Shown one piece after another: positions 12,161 to 23,612 of a stretch of 64,000 nucleotides of DNA (position 1 is its first letter; each line of letters begins with the position of its first letter). The DNA lies in the NCBI RefSeq assembly GCF_003945595.2, contig NW_024105003.1, forward strand, positions 1-64,000. Reading direction: 5' to 3'. The stretch is from Pipra filicauda (taxonomy: Eukaryota; Chordata; Aves; Passeriformes; Pipridae). A program made the translations under genes and the position numbers. The notes below the pieces were generated by a model. It saw only the letters and a list, made by a program, of their open reading frames with translations. It did not search any database and had not been told where the DNA came from.

Positions 12161-12966
12161 TATATTGTTACACTCAGCAGCTCATGGCTAATAAGTTACA
12201 AAGCCTTGGTTTCCTTAATTTCAAGTGCTAATCCCTTCTGGTGGGACTGAGGTAGATACAATTAATGTCAGAGCATTATGGGGGCACTGGTGGTGCTTTG
12301 AAATGGAAACTGTAAGAAGAGCCACCAGCTATGGTTACCCATGTAACAACACTTAAATCAGTCCTTTGCTTGCATTGGTTCATTTTGCTGCTGAGCAAGA
12401 TTTTCCAGGCAGACCCTTTGTCCCCTGTGCCCTTTGGAGCTGCTTTAATGATGAAAGTTCACCGTGGGCACGTGAGTGACAGGGCAGGCCAGCTCTCATT
12501 TTCTGTGTGTTCCCCTTCCAGGGAAGCTCTGCCTGCAGACACACTCGTGGGTCAGCGACCAGGCAATTCCAAATGTCATCTAACTAGCCCATAATTGCAG
12601 TGATTTCCATGGAAATGCCAGGCTGGGACTGTTTTTCCTGCTGCAGGTGCACAGTTATGCTGGAGTCTTCATAGGTAAGAGTTCCCTGAACTCAGTTTGC
12701 TCCATTTGCTGTGTTTTCTGCTTCTCAAACACAGTTGTTAAATGAACATAATTGCTAGCACAGGGTTATTGTTTTGGTTTTTTTTTCCTGTCAGGGGGCA
12801 AGAGGACTTTATGAAGGCTTAAAGATCTAAACAAAAGGTCAATTGGCATGATCAACAATTTAAGTAATAAATCTATTATCATGCTTTCAATCTCATTAGC
12901 CAATTAGTGATTCCATCCCCTGGATTAGAATGGGCATTTCAGTGTGCAGGACATGGTGATTCTTAG
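12161..12966. other. unassigned upstream sequence
   Basis: Includes an AT-rich, TAAT-rich stretch at about 12,835-12,912 that looks like possible conserved noncoding DNA. No exon recognised. Confidence 0.4.
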
Positions 12967-13290
12967 TAGAGTTACAGAATGGTTTGGGTTGGAAGGGACA
13001 TTAAAACTCATCCCGTTCCAACTCCCTGCCATGGGAGTTCCACTAGCCCAGGTTGCTCCAAGCCCTGTCCAACCTGTCCTTGGACACTCCCAGGGATCCA
13101 GGGGCATCCACAGCTTCTCTTGGCAACCTCAGCCAGGGCCTCACCACCCTCACAGTCAAGAATTTCTTCCCAATATCCAATCTAATCCAACTCTCTGTCA
13201 GTTTGAACCTATTCCCCTTGTCCTGTCACTCCAGGCTCTTGTAAATAGTCTCTCTCCATCTTTCTTGTCAGCTCCCTTCAGTTACTGGAA
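12967..13290 (-). mobile_element. CR1 3' region, antisense
   Basis: Begins with the complement of the tail (gttacagaatggtttgggtt) and continues through 'caagaatttcttcccaatat' and 'attccccttgtcctgtcact' to 'agctcccttcagttactgga'. About 320 bp of a 5'-truncated copy. Confidence 0.92.
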
Positions 13291-14648
13291 CAGCACATTT
13301 TTAATGTACTTCATGGCTAAGATAGTTTATAACACAGAGCCTCAAAAGGACATAATGGTCACTTCATTCTTTAGGGATCAGTCATGTCCTCCTTTAAATT
13401 AGAAATGTGTGTAATGGAACAGGGGGAAGAAACATCTAACACGGAAATGGACTGGAGTTGGGATGTTTTCTGCAGCAGTGAGGGAGGAAGGAGAACAGGG
13501 ACAGGGAGGGAAAGACACATTTCAGCAGCAGGAAGAAGCTGAGCCTCATGTCATCTCTGCTGTTGTAAACCAAACCCCGTTCATTTGAAACTGTTTTGTT
13601 GAAAGACACCACCCTGAAGGTCCTGTGGAGTGACTGAGACAAGATCCTGGCCAGCTCTGTAGCAGCTCTCCTGAGAGTCAAATCACCCAGTTTTATACTG
13701 ATCATCAAAGCTCTGCCCACTGAACCCCCCCTCCCGCTGATATCTGGTGCACAGGTCGGTGATAATATTTGTCACTGCTTTTCCAGGCTGAATTTAAATG
13801 TGGTCTAAGCAGATAAGTAGCAAACTGTTTATAGATGCAGTGCTGAGAGTGTAATTAAGCATCCTGCTTAATGAGGTACTAGTGAGCCTCATCCAAGAGC
13901 TGGAGGAGATGTGTGCAGTGGGGCTTTCACCTGCCCCTCAGTGTGTGCCCCGATCAGGGCTCATCACGCTGAGCTCTGGAGAACAAACAACAACAGAAAA
14001 TCCCATTAGGAAGTAAAGCTCCAGAATTCATTACAGATCCTGAGTCACCAGCACAGGCTGGTGCAGGACTGGCAGGGTTTTCCTCCCACACCAGGATAAG
14101 AGAGGTCCAACATCAGGCAGCCCTTTCCCTCAGGCTCTGGATTCAAAGGTTTTCTGCCTCCCAGAAAACTTTGGAATACTTCAAAGCCCGAGAAGTGCTG
14201 TGGCCTCTGGAGATGCACCACTAAGAGGCACACGAAGGGGAGGATGTGCCAATCTCCCCCTGATGTAACTCCACAACCAAGTGACTCCACAGGCTGGTTC
14301 TCCCCCTAAGGAACAACTCGAAGGAATCCTTATAGTGTGCGTTAGGAATGCTGAGATATCCCTGAAAATACAGGAAATGTGCTGTAGACTGGAACTACAG
14401 TGAGCTCACAGAGAAGCCTTCTTTACTCACCTGAAATTTGTATAAAAATATATTCTCACATCTAATTCCACTCCAGCTGGCAGCATAACAATGAGTTGTT
14501 GACAAAGCTAATACACACACAGGCAAACAAAAAAATTCCAAGCTCTAGGACAGAATCCCTTGCACATGGTGTTCAGAAATTTATATTGAACTATGTTTCC
14601 TTACTTGTATTCAGTATTTCTTGGTTGTTCCACTGAGCAGGGGAACCC
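13291..14648. other. unassigned upstream sequence
   Basis: No exon or known repeat recognised. Small frames on both strands show no domain. Confidence 0.45.
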
Positions 14649-14697
14649 AACAGCCTCCAGAGGTCCCTTTTGACCTAAATTATTCTTTGATTCTGAG
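14649..14697 (+). mobile_element. probable CR1 3' terminus, sense, about 50 bp
   Basis: The words 'cagcctccagaggtccctttt' (21 here shortened: cctccagaggtccctttt), 'gacctaaattattctttgat' and 'tctgagaa' fit a diverged CR1 tail. Short, so uncertain. Confidence 0.5.
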
Positions 14698-16652
14698 AAT
14701 TATTTTGAATTCCATTATTTTGAGACATGAAACAAGGTAGATACATGCTCAGCAGAATGGCAATGTCCTCTGGAAAAGAAGCCAGTAAGTTTTTGGCCTT
14801 TTCTGGGTAAGAGCTATGTTATTTAACACCCTTCCCTTCCTCGATATCAGGTGAACTCATCTGTTTACAGTTGCATAACAGCATTAAAATTTCAGCTTCT
14901 GAAACTTTAAATACAAAGAGATAATGAACTAAATATTTAAGGGAACCTGGGATTAGATTCCACCGACCTTCACAAACTCCTTCGAGTAATTTATATAAAT
15001 GAACCCACTTATTATTCACACACACAAAAAAATGCATGAAAAGAATGCAAATCCAGGACTGCCACTGGATTTTCCAGCTGAGATCAGAGCTAGTGACTCC
15101 ATTAAGACCCATGGTTAGTGCTCCATCCCGCTGCCAAGGCCACTGTAGAGCCTGAACTGCTTCTAACTGACTCAAAATCATCAGATCATTTGAGGCAGCA
15201 CTTACTGGACTTTTGTTTTGGTCAAATCCTGCTGTGCAGGGTGAATGTTGGACCCCTTTGTGCTTCATGGCCCTGCACAGGGACAAACCAGCTGGGCAAA
15301 AATCCATTAAACCTCACTGTGTTGGTTTTTTTTCTAGTCCTAAGTAAGAGGATGCAGCTCCTTTGAGTTTCTGTGCAGCAGCAAGTGTTAAACAAGCTGC
15401 ACGTGATCCAACTTGCATTTTAAAGAGGGAACATAAGAAGAGAAACTGTGGAAGCTGCACAGTGCCAGACACAGAGCCTGGGAGGTTGGAAATGGGGGGA
15501 TCCCATGGCTTGGCCTTTTTCTTACCCTCCCCTGGTGCCATTCATAGAAAACTTCCATTTTTTAGGGGAAGGGTTTCTGTGTCAGCCCTTGGGGGCATAT
15601 CCACGTGGCCAAAAAATAGCTTTGGGTTCTTTCCTTTCTCTCATTTGAGCAGAAAGCTAAAGGAGAGGGAGGGGGAGGGAGAGATGCTCCGCCAGGGCAC
15701 AAATCAGGCTGGGCAGAACGTCCTGAAATCACCTCAGGGGAAACTTGTCCTTTCATGGTCTGCAGAGAGATCCCCCAGAGCCCAGACCTTCCAGGCTCAC
15801 CTTCTGATGGTGCTCTGGAAATACCACCACGGAAAACTCTGTGCTGAATGAAACGGCCCCGCAGTGAGCCGGGGCAGAGAACCACTTCTCCTTTGTGTTC
15901 CTGAATCTATTCTGGAGTTGTGCCGACCTTTGCAAGAACCTTCACAATACCTCAGATAAAGAGACTGGCTCAGGGAGAGCACTTTCCAGCAAGGGTAGAA
16001 GGTGGACAAGGCCCTCAGAAAAGTCACCAACCACTCAACTGAAATGTCACCATTAGTCCGTAGGAAATAGCTAAATGAGGTGTTATTATTGGTAACACAG
16101 GCACTGGAGAAGAAAGATGAAAGAGAGAGAACTAAGCATTTCTTTCTGCTAAAAGTGAGGGGTCATCCTTTTCCATCAGTCAGCAGGGAGCTGCTTTCAT
16201 TTCCACCTCCATTTTATCATTTTTTAACATAAAAAAATTACAAAGAATATCATAAAAAAAAATTTGGCCAGATTAGCTACACCTATTCATCATCTCAGGG
16301 CTTTAGATGCTGAACATGATGGTTTTTTTCCAACATACTTTATGTCTCCTTTCCTTTCCATGCCTCACAGTCCTCTCAGCAAACTAACCATCACTAAAAG
16401 GAGAGATTTAACCCAGTGGGACAGAGCAGGCTGTGATAAAGTGCCTGCTTTTGGGTCTCTGAGTATGCCCATTAAATGGATATTTCTGTAAGACAGCCCA
16501 ATCTGTCTCAGTCTGTTGTTGCACTTCACAGCTCAGAAAACAAAAAGTGCTGATCTCACCTTTCCCTTGACTAGCTCAATTTCTGGATGTTGAGTAAATG
16601 TCTTTACCTTGCTAAGTGGAAGAGATCCCATTTTCTGAATAAACCAAATGTA
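14698..16652. other. unassigned upstream sequence with two 162-codon frames
   Basis: Two of the longest non-CR1 frames in the window lie here: 14,819-15,307 on the minus strand and 15,363-15,851 on the plus strand, 162 codons each. Neither shows a domain, a signal peptide or exon boundaries that I recognise, and I take both as chance frames. Confidence 0.4.
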
Positions 16653-16692
16653 GGAAATAGGCCTAGAAAGGACCTCTTGAAGTATCAAGCCC
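16653..16692 (-). mobile_element. possible old CR1 3' end, antisense
   Basis: The words 'gaaataggcctagaaagg' and 'acctcttgaagtatcaagcc' resemble a heavily diverged antisense CR1 tail. Weak call. Confidence 0.3.
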
Positions 16693-18432
16693 ATATTGTT
16701 CTTCTCACCCAGTGTTTCTGGGGTAAGTGGAAGAGAGAAAGGGTTTGAATGTCTTGACTTTTTTATTTTTTTTCTGTAAAATGCCTGGAAAAATTTGGGA
16801 CTGCTGGGACACACAGATCAGAGGTAGTTTTGGGGCCTCTGCTCTGCCTAAAGATGAAAATTCTTCTGATTTTCAGCTTTATGCTGTTATAGAGACCAAG
16901 AAAAAAGTAACCCAGCAGCTCCAGCAGTCCCAGGAGCACTTTGGGAGGTGAGTGGTGGAAGGGATCTTAGAGCACCACCCTTCATTTTTGGCCAAACCCA
17001 CTTTCTGTAGCTGGAGTAGGAGGGAAGTCTGTGATCCCTGAGGTCCTTCAGATGTTAATAATGGCAAAGATGTTACCTCAGTCCTTTTGGAGCCTTCCAA
17101 ATCCATTATCTGCACTGAATAAGGATTTAGGGAGTGCACCGAGGGGAAGAGTCTCCCTGAAAATCTCCCCTTAGCCTTAATTTCCCTACTTAATTTCCTT
17201 TCACTGAAGTGAACTAAAATAAGGGAACAAATATACTTTAAACTCCCTTATCTCTCCATGTATAATTGTGGATCTTTGAAATCACATTAATTCCTTTGCC
17301 TGTACGGAGATTGAAAATTGTTAACTGATAATTATTATGTCTTTTTACCTTTTAATTAAGAAGTTAACTGCCCCCAGGTAACATCTGAATGTTATACATC
17401 TCATCTTCTGGTTTCTGCAGAGCTGGGCCAGTCAGGGAGTCAAAACCCAGAACATTTTCAGGCTTTGAAAAGTGTAGGGATTTTGGCTTAAACTTGGCTT
17501 TCTTTGCACCAAAGTTAAGGACATATCTCTACTACATCCATCAAAATTCTTTGGCCAGACTGAAGAACTGACATATATTTGGGTGTTGGGTTTTCAGGCT
17601 GTATTTTTTAGGCTAGGAGGTGACTCACACTGTACAGTAAGTCGTGTCATGGAACTCTCCTGAGAAAAGACTCAATTTTTCAAATTATATTTGATATTTT
17701 TGTGACACAGACAGTGATAAGATTTTGTTGGAAGCCTTGACTCATTTCTCTCCCAAGGGAACACAGGTTAGATTGCAACAAGGGCCCCAAGGCCCAGATC
17801 TTCAAATGTATTTTGTTGATTAACTACTCACAGCCATTGGCTTCTTAATTAAGAGGTAAGAAGTTATACTAATGGGAGCCTGTGGAAAATGGCTTTTAAA
17901 ATTTTTTTCTTGAGCTGATATGTGTGATATGACCAGTCACACATCACACAGCATCCAGGACTATGCTTGTTAAATCTCTCACTATCAGGGAGCAAACCAA
18001 AGCCTATAATCACAGCATATCCTCTGTAATTAAGGCTGTGTTCCAGATCCTCTCCTGTTTTCCATTATTCAAAGGCACACATCTCTCTGAAACAAAAGCT
18101 TCCCCTTTGAGATCAGCAGACTTGATTTCAGCTGCAACAGAGACTTTTTATTTTGCAGAAAGCTTGTGTGAAATCATTCCTTCTCTTTAAAAATTCATGA
18201 AGTGCAAAACCAGCAAGAGGCCGAGGTCTCACTTCACTGTACCAATTTCAGGTGCTGGGAAACTTCAGGTCTTGCAGTCAAAATTCAAATATATCCTACC
18301 AAACAGAGTAGTTCTGCTCTAATGGAATATGGAACACCTTTCAAGGCACAGCTATATTTTCATTTTGTTCTTTTTGGGTTTGATTTGAATCAAATTTTGT
18401 ACAGAAAGTACAGCAGGAGAGATCTTGCCCTG
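16693..18432. other. unassigned upstream sequence with one exon-like segment
   Basis: Mostly AT-rich unique DNA. An open segment with splice-like borders at 16,877-16,947 is described under findings. Two TTAATTAA-containing stretches (about 17,352 and 17,847) are present. Confidence 0.4.
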
Positions 18433-18650
18433 CACTATCTGTTACCACCTGAAAGGAGGTTGTAGCCAGGTGGGGATTGGCCTCTTCTCCCAGGGAACAA
18501 GCAACAGGACAAGAGGAAATGGCCTCAAGCTGTGTCAGGGGAGGTTCAGGTTGGACATCAGGAAGAATTTCTTCACTGGAAGGGTTGTTAAGCACTGAAG
18601 GAGTTGCCCAGGGAGGTGGTGGAGTCCCCATCTCTGAAAGTGTCCGAGGA
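18433..18650 (+). mobile_element. CR1 fragment, sense, 3' end missing
   Basis: Reads from 'tgcactatctgttaccacct'-like sequence through 'ggttggacatcaggaagaat' to 'catctctgaaagtgtccgag', then breaks off before the tail and joins directly to a different CR1 segment. Confidence 0.88.
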
Positions 18651-19412
18651 ACAACTGCAACAAGTGCAAGGTCCTGCACTTGGGTGGCAGCAATCCCAAG
18701 CACAAGGACAGGCTGGGAGGAGAAAGGATTGATAACAGGACTGGGAAGAAACATTTGGGGGTGTTTGGGGACTGAAAGCTCAACATGACTTGGCAATGAG
18801 CACCTGCAGCCCAGAAGGACAACCATGTCCTGGGCTGCATCCAAAAAGGTGTGACCAGCAGGTCGAGGGAGGGGATTGTCCCTCTCTGGTGAGACCCCCC
18901 CCCCTGCAGAGCTGCCTCCAGCCCTGGGGTCCCCAACACAGGAAGGACATGGAGCTGCTGGAGAGAGTCCAGAGGAGGCACCAAGAGGATCAGAGGGATG
19001 GAGCAGCTCTGCTATGAGACAGGTTGGGAGACTCGGGGGTGTTCAATCTGGAGAGGAGAAGGCTCTGGAGGGACCTTAGATCCTCCTCCAGTGCCTCAAG
19101 GGGGTTGGCAAGGAGGCCGGAGAGGAGCTTCTCACTAGGATATGGAATGAAAGGACAAGGAGCAACGGCCTTAAGCTGGACAGTAGGTTTAGATTAGATA
19201 TTAGGAAAAAATTTTTCCCTATGAGGGTGGTGATGCCCTGGCACAGGTAGCCCAGAGAAGCTGTGGCTGTCTGGAAGTGTCCAAGGCCAGGTTGGATGGG
19301 GCTTGGAGCAACCTGGGCTAGTGCAAGGTGTCCCTGCCCATGGCAGGAGGTTGGAAACAGATGATCTTTGAGATCCCTTCCAACTCAAACCATTCTGTGA
19401 TTACATGGTCCT
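18651..19412 (+). mobile_element. CR1, sense, joined head-to-tail to the previous copy
   Basis: Begins in the reverse transcriptase region (aagtgcaaggtcctgcactt, the KCRVLHL-like stretch) and runs to 'ccattctgtgattacatggt'. It includes a C8 run (gagacccccccccc-like) at about 18,894-18,904. The frame is broken by stops and shifts. Its position straight after a 3'-truncated CR1 suggests insertion into, or recombination with, the older copy. Confidence 0.9.
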
Positions 19413-21284
19413 AAAACATGTTCTTCAATTACAGGTTGCTCAGTGTTGCAGAGAAGAGCCATCTCCAGTCCCTTTACACAGGTGAAACTCCTTGGAAGCC
19501 TGAGAGACTTTTTGTTTCAAGATCCAGCTCAGATCCTCTTCTCTGTGCTGCATCTCTCAGGTAAGTGGGAGTAAAAGGCAGTAAAATTGCAGTCATATGC
19601 CAGTAGACAAGATTGAACACACACCGAGTGCAGACATGATGAATAAGAAGGTGGCATTTTAATAGTCAATTTTCAGCATATAACAGTTCTTGAAAATAGA
19701 TTACTTAGAACATTTTCTCTACTTTAGGAGTGCCACTGCTTAGCTGTGCACTTAAGTGAAAGCAGAACTTTGGGCCACCTTTAAGTTAAAGGATTGCCAC
19801 AGGTTAGAAAGGGGGTGCCTCGAAACTAAGATGTGCTGCCATCACACAGCATAAATGACAGGGTATAAATAAAACAGATATTAGGGTTACCTTTATTGTA
19901 AGACCCTTTTGAAAAGTTCAAGTTGCTGCTGCATTTCCAGAACTCAAGATTTCTCCAGCTAAGCTGATTGCACCCAAGATTAGGAAGTAGCTCTGTGTCT
20001 GTTTTTGTACAATCAGGAGTTATTAATCCCTTGCAGGGAACAAAATTTGGAGGGAGAGAGAGAGAACAGATGCATCCCCGAAGATCAAGGGCTTTCCTTG
20101 GTGAGACAGGAGTCCTGTGCTCACTCAGAAACCTGTCTGAGGGCAGGTTATACATTTTATAATGTGATTGAACACTAGAAAATATACAGGTTGCATGGAG
20201 GGCACCGCCATCATAATTTTTGATCTAGAAGACACACAAGTCCTGGTATTGTATTTGAAAAGAGTGGCAGCTGCTATGGACACATTGAGTGGCCTAAAAA
20301 GGGAGGGATTTCAGCCCTCTTCTCCGTCTTCCACTGGCTGATCTGGGCAGCTCATCCCTCAAAATGCCAGTTCACATCAATCCCACCCACAGGGACTGAC
20401 TGGGACCTCAGGGATGTCCTGCAGTGGGTGGCACTGCCATGATGGCAGAGGGCTGGATGCCATGGACCCCTGGGTGTGCATCTCTTGGAAGTTGTGACCT
20501 CCTCCAAACAGGCCAGAAAATAAAGACTTTGCCTGCTCTCCTGCAGCCTCTGGAGCAAAGAGCCTTCCTCTGCCAACTTTCTCCTGGGAGCACACACAGA
20601 CTGAATTTTCACCGGGAGATTTTCTGCCTGAATTTGACAGATTTATTTTGCTGATGAACAGCGAGGCTGTTACGACTCCTCTCAGTGTCAAAAGGGAACT
20701 GAAAAGATTTTCTCTCAGCATCCTGTGTCTCTTACCATGTGCTTGGGAGCCCTTTGATCAGAAACACCCTGTTAATAATTTATGTTTGCGTTGTGCCTTG
20801 TACCCATAAGCTGACAGACCAGCGGCACTCCTGTCAGAATATGAATGCTAATGCAACACACCCACAGTTACTTTTCCCTGGAAAATGTTGTCACATAAAA
20901 CACAGCTTCTTCAGGGGCTAAACTTCATCATCTTTACTTTGGGTTCTTACATGGGAGCTCCTGAAGCTACTCATGCAATGGACTCTTCCTGTGCTCGTTG
21001 CCCACTTGGCCCACTCACAACAAAAAACTGGGAGAACCAGGGTCAATTTTAAAAAGTTCCAGATGCTGGTGGAGGTCCTGGGAATAATAGTTTAGTGAAA
21101 GAGGGACAAAGATGATATTTTACATGTCTTACCTCTCTTTTGTTATCACTACTGAGCTGGAGAAGCCTCAAAAAGAAAGACATAAAAAGGGGAGAACCTT
21201 GTTCAGGCTTGAAATTCATAAAAGGTAGAGTTCCTTTTCTGCCTCATACCCCATGTCCACAACCCTGGGCAGACCCTGGTAAAA
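19413..21284. other. unassigned upstream sequence
   Basis: No exon, RNA gene or repeat family recognised. A 114-codon minus-strand frame at 20,377-20,721 has no recognisable domain. Confidence 0.4.
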
Positions 21285-21478
21285 AAATGGGAGATGTTTC
21301 TCTTTCTCCAGTCACTGGGGACATCTCTAGACTGCCATGACTTGTCAAATATCGTGGAGAGAGGCTTGGGAACTACATCAGCCAATTCCCTCAGGACCCT
21401 TGGATGCATCTTGCCATGTCCCATGAACTTGGGTGTGTTCAGGTTCCTCAGCTGGTCTGGAACCTGATCTTCACTTTT
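21285..21478 (-). mobile_element. CR1 reverse transcriptase fragment, antisense, internal
   Basis: On the minus strand a frame reads MHPRVLRELADVVPKPLS and then STIFDKSWQSRDVPSDWRKR, which is the N-terminal part of the CR1 reverse transcriptase region. The similarity stops abruptly near 21,285, and neither the catalytic part nor the 3' end follows. Upstream on that strand, complement of 'tcaggttcctcagctggtct' also fits CR1. This is an internal remnant without either element end. Confidence 0.85.
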
Positions 21479-22060
21479 GGTGAAACCTAATTCCCCTGGA
21501 GGTTTGGGAGCTCAACAAATATTGGAGGACAGATGTGTTCAGTACCTGGTTGCCACCAGCTTTCCTGTTTTATTTCCCATGAGTGTAAATTTTATTTTCT
21601 CTTCCTCTTCTGGCCAGTGTAGCCATGGAAGCCCTTCTCATTATTCTTCACATCCCTTGCCAAATTCAGCTCCAACTGTGCCTCAGCATTCCTGATCCCA
21701 TCCCCACATATCTGGGCAGCATCCCAGGATACATATCCCTGGTTCCACTGCCTGTGGAGGCTCCTCATCCTCAGGTGAAGGAGCCCAGCCCACCCTGTCT
21801 CTGCAGCTCAAAGGGGAAAGGAGGTTTCTCACCAAATTTATTTTGTTGCCTCTGTAAATATTGGATATTGGTGAAGAGAAGAGGCTGCTGCAAGGTAATC
21901 CCTGGAAGTGGAAGGGCTTGTCAAACTTCTCCAAAACAGTGTGTTAAAATTTTTATTGATCTGAGAAAAATCTGAGGGAGCTAAACACAGAGTTAAATTC
22001 CCAGAGTTAAATATAATTGAACCTATATTTCTTCACAAATACATGAGTCAGAGCATCTGA
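21479..22060. other. unassigned upstream sequence
   Basis: No exon or repeat recognised. Confidence 0.4.
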
Positions 22061-22182
22061 GTGTGTATTGCCAAATATAGGAATGGTGCTCCATCAAAAG
22101 ACGGATGCTGGAGCACAACAGCACTTCCCAAAGTTTGGCTTTAATTAACCATTCAGAAAAAAGATGGAAAGGACTGTTCTCC
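22061..22182 (+). repeat. left copy of a ~115-bp direct duplication flanking the PCP4 promoter
   Basis: Begins gtgtgtattgccaaata and ends actgttctcc. It contains gctttaattaaccattcaga, which recurs exactly at 24,057-24,076 in intron 1. This copy has about 14 extra bases (around 22,096-22,109) compared with the right copy. It does not look like CR1. Confidence 0.85.
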
Positions 22183-22304
22183 ATGTGTCCATGGAAGAAA
22201 TGCTGCATATTTTAACAAGAATGGCAGCAAGACCAATGCAATGAAGAGCAAAGCCCAGTGGTGAGAGCAGTGACACAATGCCTGGTTTATGAAATCAGAG
22301 TTTT

Positions 22305-22497
22305 AAGGGGTTGGAATACATCATTTAGTCCCAACACCCCTGCCATGGGCAGGGACACCTCCCACTAGACCAGGTTGCTTAAGGCCTTATCCAACCTGGC
22401 TTTGAGCAGTGCCAAGGCTGGGGCATTCACAACCTCCCTGGGAAACCTGTGTCAGTGTTTCACCACCTTCACAGTAAAAAATTTCTTCCCAATATCA
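22305..22497 (-). mobile_element. CR1 3' end, antisense
   Basis: Runs from 'ggttggaatacatcatttag' through 'tgccatgggcagggacacct' to 'aatttcttcccaatatcat', about 190 bp, with the extreme tail diverged. Confidence 0.88.
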
Positions 22498-22708
22498 TTT
22501 GTTTATCCAATCTGCAGCAATAATTCCCATTTCCAGGTCACCTCCAGCACAGCTGTGCAAAGGGCTGCTCCCCCTTTCTCCCCACCGTGTCTCTCCCCTG
22601 CAAGGATGCCCCAACACCACCCCAAAGGGGTGCACCATGTGCTGGGCATTTGGGAAAGGCAGCAGCCCCTCTGCCTGTACCCAGGGGTGTGTGATGATGG
22701 AGGGGGGC
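22498..22708. other. unassigned 210-bp spacer between two antisense CR1 copies
   Basis: Contains a C-rich stretch (gctgctccccctttctcccc). No known repeat or exon recognised. Confidence 0.4.
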
Positions 22709-23295
22709 ATAGAATCACAGAATGATTTGGGTTGGAAGGGACTTTGAAGGTCATCTTGTTCCAACTCACTGCCATGGGCAGGGACACGTTCCACTAGCCC
22801 AGCTTGCTCCAAGCCCTGTCCAACCTGGCCTTGGACACTTCCAGGGATCCAGGGGCAGCCACAGCTTCTCTGGGCAACCTGTGCCAATGCTCCACCACCC
22901 TCACAGCAAAGAATTTCTTCCTAATATCTAATCCAACTCTCTGTCAGTTCGAATCTATTCCCCTTGTCCTGTCACTCCAGGCTCTTGAAAATAGTCTTGC
23001 CCCATCTTTCCTGTAAGTTCCCTTCAGGCAGTGAAAGGCCACAATCAGGTCACCCCAAAGCTTCTCTTCTCCAGGTTGAACAATCCCAGCTCTCCCAGCC
23101 TTTCCTCCCAGCAGAGCTGCTCCAGCCCTGGGATCCTCTTGGTGCCTGCTCTGGACTCTCTCCAGCAGCTCCATGTCCTTGCTGTGCTGGTTCCCCAGGG
23201 CTGGAGGCAGCTCTGCAGGGGGGTCTCACCTGAGGGGGCGGAGGGGCAGAATCCCCTCCCAAAACCTCCTGTAGTATTGCCTTTCCACAGCACTG
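22709..23295 (-). mobile_element. CR1, antisense, abutting the PCP4 CpG island
   Basis: Begins at the complement of the tail (atagaatcacagaatgattt) and runs through the 3' region into the reverse transcriptase C-terminus (agcagagctgctccagccct), ending near 'cctttccacagcact', about 310 bp upstream of the PCP4 start codon. Its right-hand words match the copy at the left edge of the window. Confidence 0.92.
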
Positions 23296-23501
23296 CCTGC
23301 ACCCGCCCTTCTTAAACCGCATGAGCCCCCTCCACGCGGCTCCCGGGCCGGGGGAGAAGGAGGAAGGGAAGGGAGAAGCCGAGGATGAGGCGGCGGGATC
23401 GGGAGGGGAGACCAAGCCCCGCCGCGGCCGCCAGGGGGCGCCGCGCGCCCTCGGGATGCAGGGGCTCGGGATTGGGTGGGGCGCTCGCGGGCTCGCCGCT
23501 G

Positions 23502-23506
23502 ATTGG
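23502..23506 (-). promoter_or_regulatory. inverted CCAAT box (NF-Y type) in the PCP4 promoter
   Basis: ATTGG in the context ctgattggccgg is a good match to an inverted NF-Y site. It lies about 100 bp upstream of the start codon, and a second weaker copy sits at 23,471-23,475. Function is inferred from motif and position only. Confidence 0.45.
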
Positions 23507-23603
23507 CCGGCGCGGGCCGGGCCGGGCGCGCGGCGCCGCTTCTTAACGCGGCTGGCGGGGCGGCGGGAGCGCCGAGCGCCGGAGGGACCGCGACTGTCGC
23601 GAC

Positions 23604-23612
23604 ATGAGCGAG
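23604..23612 (+). CDS. PCP4: PCP4 coding exon 1 (start codon, Met-Ser-Glu)
   Basis: PCP4 (PEP-19) is a small, largely disordered neuronal protein that binds calmodulin through an IQ motif and speeds calcium exchange on its C-lobe. Only three codons (ATG AGC GAG) lie here, followed at once by a near-consensus donor, GAG|gtgagc, so the intron is phase 0. The ATG has G at -3 and A at +4, a moderate initiation context. The call rests on the pairing with exon 2: joined, they read MSE-RQGTGATNGKDKTSGEN, which matches the known start of vertebrate PCP4 (about 62 residues in human) apart from one Ala-to-Thr type difference against the human form as I remember it. The exon sits in a CpG island. Reading on into the intron gives an open frame to 23,807 that would exist only if the intron were retained. 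The related PCP4L1 has a different N-terminus and is excluded. Confidence 0.9.

Noticed and set aside
11809..12250. Two overlapping F/S/L-rich frames of 140 and 144 codons
   Set aside because: They are translations of the TTTTC repeat.
14819..15851. Two 162-codon frames on opposite strands
   Set aside because: No recognised domain, no splice borders or codon pattern suggesting selection.
1..23295. 3' exons of IGSF5, the upstream neighbour in human
   Set aside because: No frame resembling its immunoglobulin domains, transmembrane segment or cysteine-rich tail was seen.
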